Source: Elusimicrobiota bacterium
GTDB taxonomy: Bacteria; CG03; SLGR01; PWQF01
NCBI GenBank assembly: GCA_003556865.1
Contig: PWQF01000006.1
Span: 1 to 11,014 of the forward strand
Direction: 5' to 3'
DNA length: 11,014 bases
The notes below the pieces were generated by a model. It was not told where the DNA came from. It saw only the letters and a list, made by a program, of their open reading frames with translations, and ran no database searches. Position numbers and translations under genes: made by a program. Shown one piece after another: positions 1 through 6,666 of this stretch. Position 1 is the stretch's first letter; the number at the start of each line of letters is the position of its first letter.

Positions 1-935
1 ATATGAGAATATATACTTTCAAGCTTTTTTTCTCTTATAACATTTTTGACAGCAGGTGTGGCTACCAGAACTTCCGCGGCCAGGGCCATACCGGAAGTAT
101 CTTTTCTGGGGATAAGCTGCTGATTTATAATAGCAACAAGAGAAAAAGAGAGCTGAATAGCAATCTGCTGCTGCTGTTCGGACTCAAACACATTTACCAT
201 ACGTTGGAGAGACTCTGCCGCATCCCCGGTATGCAGGGTGGAAAGAATTAGATGACCGGTTTCAGCCATTGTTATGGCTGAATGTATTGATTCAAGATCC
301 CTCAGCTCTCCTATGAGAACTACATCCGGATCTTCCCTTAAACCAAACTTAAGAGCATTGGCAAAACTTAAGGTATCAATACCTATTTCCCTCTGATGTA
401 TAAGACTGTTGGCATTTTTATGAACAAATTCAATGGGATCCTCAATGGTAAGAATATGACATTTTCTTTTATGATTAATATAGTTTACCATGGAGGCAAG
501 TGAGGTTGATTTTCCGCTGCCGGTGGGACCCGAAACCAGAATAAGGCCGTTATGCCTGTCACACAGGGACTTGATTACTTCCCCCGGAAGTCCTAGTTTA
601 TCCATAGCAGGTATTTCTTCATAAACGGTTCTTATGGCAGCTGCTATTGAGTTTCTCTGCTTAAAAACATTTATGCGGAAACGGCCCACATCCTTTTCGC
701 CAAAAGAAAAATCCACCACCTTATTTTCCTCAAACTTTTCAATATGTTCACTGCTCATTATGCTGTAAAGCATTCTTCGGCATTCTTCTTCGGTAAGAGG
801 GGGAAAGGTAAGAGGAAAAAGGTCGGTATCAACCCTGACATATGGAGGCGTTGCAACCGAAAGATGTAAATCCGAGGCAAATTTCTGATTCATTAAAACA
901 AGCAGTTCCTTAAGATATTTATCTGTTTTCTGCAT
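1..935 (-). CDS. pilT: PilT type IV pilus retraction ATPase, C-terminus cut by window edge
   Basis: This is a hexameric cytoplasmic ATPase that depolymerises type IV pili and drives twitching motility. The frame is open from an ATG at 935 to the window edge and gives 311 residues; about 40-60 residues of a normal PilT are missing. The N-terminal domain carries the ASDLHLS and PPYVRVD motifs typical of PilT (residues 20-36). Walker A is GPTGSGKS (136-143), the Asp box is TIEDPIEF (163-170), Walker B is DVVLIGELRD (204-213) and the His box is AETGHLILSTLHT (224-236). PAVKNVIRE (294-302) matches the AIRNLIRE motif needed for retraction, which separates PilT from the extension ATPase PilB. The usual GEMRD is GELRD here, a mild change. 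It is the most downstream gene visible, 12 bases after the GT-C gene, with its own Shine-Dalgarno. PilU or another PilT paralogue is possible but less likely. Confidence 0.95.
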   Translation of the reverse strand, partial: MQKTDKYLKELLVLMNQKFASDLHLSVATPPYVRVDTDLFPLTFPPLTEEECRRMLYSIMSSEHIEKFEENKVVDFSFGEKDVGRFRINVFKQRNSIAAAIRTVYEEIPAMDKLGLPGEVIKSLCDRHNGLILVSGPTGSGKSTSLASMVNYINHKRKCHILTIEDPIEFVHKNANSLIHQREIGIDTLSFANALKFGLREDPDVVLIGELRDLESIHSAITMAETGHLILSTLHTGDAAESLQRMVNVFESEQQQQIAIQLSFSLVAIINQQLIPRKDTSGMALAAEVLVATPAVKNVIREKKLESIYSH

Positions 936-940
936 TATTT

Positions 941-946
941 GCTCCC
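941..946 (-). promoter_or_regulatory. Shine-Dalgarno of pilT
   Basis: GGGAGC on the minus strand lies 5 bases before the ATG at 935, in the 12-base gap after the GT-C gene. It supports this ATG as the pilT start and suggests independent initiation, unlike the overlapping junctions just upstream. Confidence 0.6.
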
Positions 947-947
947 T

Positions 948-2486
948 TTAAAAACTTTTAATTTCTCCAGACTCCAGCACATAAACAAGTTCGCTTATAA
1001 TTTCAGGTGAAGGTTTAATGAGAATTACCTTTTTAAGATATTCGGCGCTCTTTTCCGGATATCCCAGCATAAAATAGTTCCTTGCCTTCACGTGCCAGGC
1101 ACGGGAACCCTGATAAAGTGGATGCCGGCTTAATGACCCGGAAAGCACTTGATTTGATTTTTCGTGAAAACCGTTAACCGAGTAGGCAAGTCCCAAATTA
1201 TAATTAACCCTGGGATTATCCGGGGCATAACGGGAGGCATTCTCGTATAACTTCAATGTATTTGCAAATAAAAAATTCCGGTTAAAAGATAGAAGATGAA
1301 AAAAAACAATTAAAGATAATCCTAAGATATAGGAATGTCTCATTCCGAATATTTTCCGGGGCCCCTTATATATTGCCCTAAAAGCGGTATATAGCAATCT
1401 GCTTACAAAATAAATGCCGCCGGCCAGGGGCAGGTATAAGTAACGGTCCGAAACAGTATTGTGCAGAGGAATTATATTACTTGCGGGTATATAAGTTATA
1501 ATAAAAAACAGCATAGATAATTTCAGCTTTTTATCTTTCAGTTTAAATACCAGGTAAATAAAAGATGAAATCAATAAGAAACCCAGTATAGAGGCAAGAT
1601 TTAACCTATCAACGGTTATCTGGTATTCATAACTAAGAAAAAAAGGAAGAAAAATATTTCTAATATAAATAAAAAAGGTTATAAATATTGTGTTTAAGTA
1701 AGTGAGCAGGGATTCGGCAGGGTTAACCCCGCCGGTTATACTTACAAAAAAGGTGTCAAAGATATCATATGAATATCTTCTAATCCAGAAAGTTAAAATA
1801 TATACAAACGAAACAGCTAACATTCCCATATTGTAGATGGTAAACCTGAACCCGGGCTTTTTAGATTTTTTCAGTATTCCGAAGCCCGAAAGCACTAATA
1901 AAAGAACCGGCAGCATCACCGCTGTCTCCTTTGATAAAAGCGCAATAAAAAAAAGAAAAGCTGAAGCTAAAAGATAAAATAGATTTTTAAGCCAGGGCTG
2001 GGGATTGCGATATAAGTAAAGTAGCGCCATAAATGAAGAGAGAAAAAAAATGCTTACCAGAAGCTCGGACCTGAATCCGGGGACATTAACCACCTCAGCA
2101 TTTACAGGATGAACCCCGAACAGAAAGGCGGTAAAAAATGAAAATTCACGCCCCGACCCCAAAAATTTAAAAAGAGTAAAGATTAAGCACACATTTAATA
2201 TATGAAGAAATATATTTTTTATCCTGTAACCCAGGGCTCGTTCGCCCCAAAAAAGGTGATCGGCCATTAAGGAAAAAACCGTAGCCGGCCGGGCACCGTT
2301 TACAATGGGCACGGGAGAGAAAAAAGTCCCTGCCGAAATAAGCAGCTTCGCATTACTGAAATCTTTGATAAAATCATTTTCAGCAATTAAATATTTATCC
2401 TCCGGGGTGAAATCCCCTGCAGGTGCGTTGGAATAGGTAATCAGAATACCTATAGACAAAAAAAGAAAATAAAATCTATATCTCAC
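948..2486 (-). CDS. TMTC-like GT-C membrane glycosyltransferase with C-terminal TPRs
   Basis: This is a 512-residue polytopic membrane protein resembling the bacterial relatives of TMTC proteins (DUF1736 region plus TPR), which in animals are linked to protein O-mannosylation from lipid-linked sugar. Visible family motifs are an acidic pair E29-D30 in the first periplasmic loop, NGARPATVF (63-71), FGVHPVNAE (123-131), FRSELL (138-143), LSKETAVMLP (184-193) and the late SDRYLYLP (346-353). Roughly ten hydrophobic segments span residues 5-405. Residues 407-495 hold TPR-like helices, including the motif APDNPRVNYNLGLAY (421-435). The start is GTG at 2486, overlapping the upstream stop codon as GTGA; an in-frame TAA lies six codons further upstream and there is no better start. 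The Shine-Dalgarno is weak, so translational coupling is likely. Its place in a pilus operon suggests glycosylation of pilin or another exported protein, but donor and acceptor are unknown. The C-terminal TPRs probably face the periplasm, as in TMTCs. Confidence 0.75.
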   Translation of the reverse strand: MRYRFYFLFLSIGILITYSNAPAGDFTPEDKYLIAENDFIKDFSNAKLLISAGTFFSPVPIVNGARPATVFSLMADHLFWGERALGYRIKNIFLHILNVCLIFTLFKFLGSGREFSFFTAFLFGVHPVNAEVVNVPGFRSELLVSIFFLSSFMALLYLYRNPQPWLKNLFYLLASAFLFFIALLSKETAVMLPVLLLVLSGFGILKKSKKPGFRFTIYNMGMLAVSFVYILTFWIRRYSYDIFDTFFVSITGGVNPAESLLTYLNTIFITFFIYIRNIFLPFFLSYEYQITVDRLNLASILGFLLISSFIYLVFKLKDKKLKLSMLFFIITYIPASNIIPLHNTVSDRYLYLPLAGGIYFVSRLLYTAFRAIYKGPRKIFGMRHSYILGLSLIVFFHLLSFNRNFLFANTLKLYENASRYAPDNPRVNYNLGLAYSVNGFHEKSNQVLSGSLSRHPLYQGSRAWHVKARNYFMLGYPEKSAEYLKKVILIKPSPEIISELVYVLESGEIKSF

Positions 2487-4288
2487 TTTGCCGTCAGACG
2501 GCTTTTAATGTACCTTATCTCCTCCAGGAAAACTACAGCCTCCATATTATAACTGTCCAGCATAATTGCGCGAAGTATATTTTCTTCGGCCTTGCTGTAA
2601 AAGTTATTGTCAGCATACCCGGATGCCTGCAATAAAAGCAAATCCGCCCGGTGGCGGCTTCTCTGATTTTTTTCCTGTATAAGAGCCTGGGCTATTAAAA
2701 TATCAAACCTATTTGGATCCACATCCCTTATACGCTTAAACAAGCCTACGGCGTGCCTGTAATTACCGGCAAGATAACTCTCCACTGCCCGTCTTAAATA
2801 TTTTACATCCTCCTCAGAAGTAAATCCGGGTAAGCTGGAAAGCCGGCGGCGCGAGGATTCAAGTATGTAACTGGCCATATGATGTGAGGGGTTATGGGTT
2901 AATATTATATCGGCCTTCTGGGCAGCGCTTATGTAATCACCGCTTTCATAAAAATTTCTTGCAGATTCATAAACATAATCTATGAAATCACGGCGGGCAT
3001 TTATAAGAATCTCGTTTATTTTTCTTATATCTTCGGCCATAATGCCGGCCCTGTTTATCAGTTCTATAATGCTTTCATAACTCATACCCCTTCCTTTCTC
3101 ATACTGCTGAAGGACACTGTTATAAACTTCTATGAGTTCGGAATCCGGCATAACCTCTGCCGGGAGTGAAGTTATCGTAAAACGCTCAGCCAGCCCGCTT
3201 TTCATTAAACTTAAGAACGCCTGCCGGGCTGCCAACCTGTTGTTATTGAAGTTATGAACGGTGGCTTTTATAAAATAAGATTTATATCTGATTGATTCGG
3301 GAGTATCTTTAAGGGATAAAATTAATTTAATCTTATCCAGGGCTTCTTCCATTTCATAGTTCTGAATTTCTTCTACTGCTTCGGCAAAAAGAGTTTCCGG
3401 ATTAAAGTCAGCTTCCGCTTTTTCATCCTCCGGAGCTACAGTTTCCCGCTCTTCCCTGATATACTCGCTTATCCTGTCAACCTCCTTGAACTTAAGGATC
3501 TCATTTATTTTATCAGCTGCTTTCCGGTAATTTCTACCGGAAAAATATTTTTGGGCCTTTTCCATCAGTTCACTTATCTGATTATAAGTACTTTTAAGCC
3601 TCTCCTCCTCCCGTTTTATAATCTTTTCAGCTTCTCTTATTTGCTCATTATCTTCAGCCAGCTCAGAAACTTCGTTAAATACCGCCCGGGCCGCGGAAAT
3701 ATTATCTTCTTTTATCTGCAAATAAATTTCGGATACTCCTTCATTAATCTGATCTTTTATACCCTCAATATGCTCCATAAGGGTCTCCGCCTCTGCATTT
3801 CCCGGGTCTGCAGAAAGTATATCTCTTATTAAATTTTCTGCCTCCGAGACCCTTTTTCTTTCCACAAGTCTATGAGCCCGCGCAATATCTTTTTCTATAT
3901 TCTCCAAACCTCTGCTGAAAACTCTTTTTTCACGGTTATAAAGCTGAACAATATCTCTTTTATGCTCAATTTCAGCTATTATATTATCCTCAAGGTCTTT
4001 AAAATTCTCAATATGAAAAATATTTCTTATCGCATCAGAAGCTTCGGACCTTTTATCTTCTTCTAAAAAGGCATGAGCGGACCACAAGGCAGCCCGGAAT
4101 CTTAACTCTCCCGGCGCGTCCTGGTCACCCATTACATCCTGCAGGATTCCGGCTGCTTCTGTGAAATTTTCTTCTTCTATCTGTTCTATTCCCTTACTAA
4201 AAATATCTTCAGAACTTTCCGCGTTTAAAGGCGCAGCTGCCAATATCCCGGTCAGCAAAACATATACTGCTCTTCTTTTTATATTCAT
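2483..4288 (-). CDS. Periplasmic TPR/coiled-coil repeat protein
   Basis: This is a 601-residue protein I cannot assign to a named family. It has a Sec signal peptide (basic MNIKRR, hydrophobic 7-20, likely cleavage after LNA at 23) and no lipobox cysteine, so it is predicted to be soluble in the periplasm. The rest is almost wholly helical and highly charged. Degenerate TPR units are visible around residues 28-90, 130-165, 240-265, 297-390, 435-475, 495-540 and 555-595, with a strongly charged, coiled-coil-like stretch at 205-285. The block at 331-390, a TPR pair ending in a Pro-rich 'LPAEVMPDSELIEVY' stretch, resembles a TPR arrangement I associate with PEGA-containing proteins. The gene overlaps both neighbours (ATGA upstream, GTGA downstream). 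A strong Shine-Dalgarno lies inside the upstream gene. Likely role: a scaffold in the periplasm between the PEGA protein, the secretin and the glycosyltransferase. It is not an obvious PilF/PilW pilotin, since it is much longer and not a lipoprotein. Confidence 0.8.
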   Translation of the reverse strand: MNIKRRAVYVLLTGILAAAPLNAESSEDIFSKGIEQIEEENFTEAAGILQDVMGDQDAPGELRFRAALWSAHAFLEEDKRSEASDAIRNIFHIENFKDLEDNIIAEIEHKRDIVQLYNREKRVFSRGLENIEKDIARAHRLVERKRVSEAENLIRDILSADPGNAEAETLMEHIEGIKDQINEGVSEIYLQIKEDNISAARAVFNEVSELAEDNEQIREAEKIIKREEERLKSTYNQISELMEKAQKYFSGRNYRKAADKINEILKFKEVDRISEYIREERETVAPEDEKAEADFNPETLFAEAVEEIQNYEMEEALDKIKLILSLKDTPESIRYKSYFIKATVHNFNNNRLAARQAFLSLMKSGLAERFTITSLPAEVMPDSELIEVYNSVLQQYEKGRGMSYESIIELINRAGIMAEDIRKINEILINARRDFIDYVYESARNFYESGDYISAAQKADIILTHNPSHHMASYILESSRRRLSSLPGFTSEEDVKYLRRAVESYLAGNYRHAVGLFKRIRDVDPNRFDILIAQALIQEKNQRSRHRADLLLLQASGYADNNFYSKAEENILRAIMLDSYNMEAVVFLEEIRYIKSRLTAK

Positions 4289-6666
4289 TTTATTACCGCC
4301 TCCCCTACACTGTTAAAATTAACTATGATTCTTTCTCCCGGATCTATATCAACTACAGAATCCACACTCCCGGTAAAAGGATGATTAATGGAAATTGTAT
4401 GCCTACCTGCCGGCACTTCCGGCATTCGCCTTATAGTTTCCCCAATTTTTTCCCCGTTAAAATAAATCTCAGCGCCGGGAAAATCCGGGCGCGTATCAAT
4501 TATTAATACTGAATAACCATTCTCTCTCTCAGCGGCAGCTTGAGTATCCTGGTTTAAACGGGATATGTATTCCATATCCTCCGCCAGATAGACCTCAAGA
4601 ATATCATTATCGTAAGGGACCCTTAATTCAACTCTCTTTTTTTCATATCCTTCAGCATTGACTTCAATTAAATTAGAACCCTCGGGCAGCTCAACAACAA
4701 CACTTCCGTCCTCCTCCGTCTCCCCCAGAACCTGACCGAGACCGGTTACGGATGCCTGGGCCAGGGGGATATTTTGCTCCCGGGTCTTCACGGATATTGA
4801 AACAGGATGACGAATCCTGTCCATATGGGCCCTTATGTTATTCTGTCTGCCTATATTCAAGGTTCGTGTCCAGCGCTGATATCCAGGAGCATTAAAAGTT
4901 ACCCGGCGGCTTCCGGCAGAAACCGGTACCTGGATCGGGGTCCGGCCACTGATTCTTCTCCCGTCTATCTGCAGTTCAGCCTCAATGCTCTTATCAGGAT
5001 TATCCTTATCCCTTGCAATAAAATTAATAATCCTCCTTAACTCCGCAAAAAGCTCTTTATCACCCGGGATACTTATTTCCCCCTCCCAGTCCTCATATCT
5101 CTGGCTCTGAATATTCACCCGGTGAGTTCCCGCCGGAAGACGTGTTTCAAGCGGCGTAGGCCCGGCGGGTTCGTCATTTATATATACCTCGGCTCCTTCC
5201 GGGCTTGAGTTTACCGTTACTTCCTTTAAGAAGCTGCCGCGCAGGGAAATACGGGAATTTATCTTTTCCATTGTCCAGAAATCCGTATCAATATCACTGT
5301 CACTGTCAGGTCTTAAATCCAGGAGGCACCGGCCCCGTGTATCCCCTATAGCTCTTGAGCCCAGGGGCTCAAAATCCCGGTATTCAAGAACTATATTATA
5401 CCTGTCAACAGACAAATCTAAGGAGACGGGAGTATTAACCCCTATTCTCCTGTCATTTATAAAAACCTCCGCCCCCTGAGGTTCGGAATCAATTTCCACT
5501 GTTAATTCAAAGGGTAAAATAAATTTCTGGGTAATGCCGTCAGCAAATTCTCTTCTTGCCCCCGGAATAGCTATGCTCCTGTCATCCTGGGCGGTTTCTG
5601 AAACTGTTATGGTATTGGTTAACCTGTTAAAACCGTCTCTTTCCATAACCAGCCTGTACTCCCCGGGCATTATCTGGCTGACCTGAACGGGGGTAAGGGA
5701 ATTGGGCGGAAGAATATTATCCCCTTCATCTGTAATTATCTGAATATCTGCCCCGGCGGGAACAGAATCAATGACCATACTGGGAGGCCACAGCCTGTTA
5801 TACATTCTCCGACCTACAGCAGTAAACTGTATAAAAACAGTATCCACAGCAAAAAATACCAGAATAAGTCCCGCCGCAAAAAGCCCCCATAATTTAATTT
5901 TGTTTTTTAACTGACGGGTTTTATCTATTACAAAATCAAAAATGGTTTTCTCTTTATCCGCTGTGCTGGAGATTCCGTCTTCACCGTCTTCCGGACTTAA
6001 TGCTGACTCATCACCTTTAGAATAACCCCCGCTTTTTTCAGAAATCATCTCTTTTGCGGTTTGAGATAATTTTTTAGATTTTACCGGGCCTATCCCCTTA
6101 ATGGATTCAAGAGCCTGGATATCGGCAGAAGCAATATTTTCAATACTGTCAAACCCTTTTTCAATTAAAAGCTTTTCCGTTTCTTCCCCTAAAGCATATA
6201 ACCCTATTAATTCTGATATCCCGCTCTCGTTTCCGGAAGCGGGCCGGGAGGGAACCTCACCTATATTATCTTCCTTGCCGGTAGGCTTTTCCTTGCTTTT
6301 CTCTTTTTTAATATCAGTTAAGACCCTGTTTAAATCTCCGAAATCAACCGGCTTAACCAGATAGTCATAAGCCCCCTTTCTCATTGCCTCCATAGCAAGG
6401 TCCATCAGCCTTTCCCCCGTAATAAGCACGGGTGCTACGGAAGGATATTCTTCGGAAATTTTAGTTACGATTTCCAATCCCTTTATATCCGGCAGGTTAT
6501 AGTCGCATAAGGCTATATCAAACTCATGCTGGCCCAGTTTCTCGAAAGCCTCTTCGCCGCATCCGGCAGTCTCCACGCCATACCCGCAGTTTGTGAGATA
6601 AAGCTTTAAAGACTCTATCAGGGTTTCATCATCATCTATCAGCAGTATTTTTGTAATTTCACTCAT
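4285..6666 (-). CDS. Membrane-tethered response regulator: REC - HhH - TM - periplasmic PEGA-type domains
   Basis: This 793-residue protein has an uncommon architecture. Residues 1-120 are a complete receiver domain: acidic pocket D11-D13, phosphoacceptor D55 in CDYNLPD, T83 in VLITGE and K105 in YLVKP. Residues 151-208 are a helix-hairpin-helix pair of HHH_5 type (FDSIENIASADIQALESI, then KGIGPVKSKKL). After an acidic linker, residues 258-283 form one hydrophobic membrane segment. The rest (297-793) consists of beta-rich PEGA-type domains with the signatures DSVPAGADI (300-308), DSEPQGAEVFIND (393-405), NSSPEGAEVYIND (486-498) and DTRPDFPGAEIYFNG (724-738), plus two divergent units (546-616 and 620-695). 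The predicted topology is REC and HhH in the cytoplasm, PEGA outside. The gene overlaps the secretin stop codon by ATGA and has no Shine-Dalgarno, so it is probably translated by coupling. No output domain such as HTH, GGDEF or a kinase is present. PEGA domains are widespread in surface and envelope proteins, often with poorly known ligands. A role in regulating or anchoring the pilus machine is inference. Confidence 0.9.
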   Translation of the reverse strand: MSEITKILLIDDDETLIESLKLYLTNCGYGVETAGCGEEAFEKLGQHEFDIALCDYNLPDIKGLEIVTKISEEYPSVAPVLITGERLMDLAMEAMRKGAYDYLVKPVDFGDLNRVLTDIKKEKSKEKPTGKEDNIGEVPSRPASGNESGISELIGLYALGEETEKLLIEKGFDSIENIASADIQALESIKGIGPVKSKKLSQTAKEMISEKSGGYSKGDESALSPEDGEDGISSTADKEKTIFDFVIDKTRQLKNKIKLWGLFAAGLILVFFAVDTVFIQFTAVGRRMYNRLWPPSMVIDSVPAGADIQIITDEGDNILPPNSLTPVQVSQIMPGEYRLVMERDGFNRLTNTITVSETAQDDRSIAIPGARREFADGITQKFILPFELTVEIDSEPQGAEVFINDRRIGVNTPVSLDLSVDRYNIVLEYRDFEPLGSRAIGDTRGRCLLDLRPDSDSDIDTDFWTMEKINSRISLRGSFLKEVTVNSSPEGAEVYINDEPAGPTPLETRLPAGTHRVNIQSQRYEDWEGEISIPGDKELFAELRRIINFIARDKDNPDKSIEAELQIDGRRISGRTPIQVPVSAGSRRVTFNAPGYQRWTRTLNIGRQNNIRAHMDRIRHPVSISVKTREQNIPLAQASVTGLGQVLGETEEDGSVVVELPEGSNLIEVNAEGYEKKRVELRVPYDNDILEVYLAEDMEYISRLNQDTQAAAERENGYSVLIIDTRPDFPGAEIYFNGEKIGETIRRMPEVPAGRHTISINHPFTGSVDSVVDIDPGERIIVNFNSVGEAVIK
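4297..5778 (-). repeat. PEGA-type tandem domain region (four clear, two divergent units)
   Basis: Protein-level repeats cover residues 297-790 of the REC-PEGA protein. Four units carry a recognisable S/R-P-x-GA-x-(V/I) strand followed by a short 'IND/FNG' turn, a T-P or M-P segment and a 'PAG/PGE-x-x-(R/H)-x-(V/I)' strand. They start near residues 298, 388, 482 and 719. The units near 546 and 620 keep the beta pattern ('GRTPIQVPVSAGSRRV' and 'EDGSVVVELPEGSNLIEV') but lack the PEGA signature. The latter looks more like a carboxypeptidase-regulatory or CNA-B-type beta-sandwich. The units are diverged at DNA level, so this is an old duplication. Confidence 0.75.
4299..4305 (-). promoter_or_regulatory. 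Shine-Dalgarno of the TPR gene, inside the REC-PEGA gene
   Basis: GGGGAGG on the minus strand lies 10 bases before the ATG at 4288 and within the last codons of the REC-PEGA gene. With the ATGA overlap it fixes this start and indicates coupled but efficient initiation of the TPR protein. Confidence 0.6.
5818..5895 (-). other. Predicted transmembrane segment of the REC-PEGA protein
   Basis: Codons 258-283 encode an uninterrupted hydrophobic helix (LWGLFAAGLILVFFAVDTVF and onward). It is preceded by a basic stretch, TRQLKNKIK, as expected for a cytoplasmic flank under the positive-inside rule. This segment is what separates the receiver and HhH domains from the PEGA-type domains. Confidence 0.85.

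Noticed and set aside
3..251. Plus-strand open frame at the left edge
   Set aside because: It is antisense to pilT, which is open on the minus strand through the window edge with conserved motifs.
3551..4066. Two short plus-strand frames rich in Phe, Ile and Tyr
   Set aside because: They are mirror images of the AT-rich, Glu/Lys-rich coding strand of the TPR gene and have no supporting signals.
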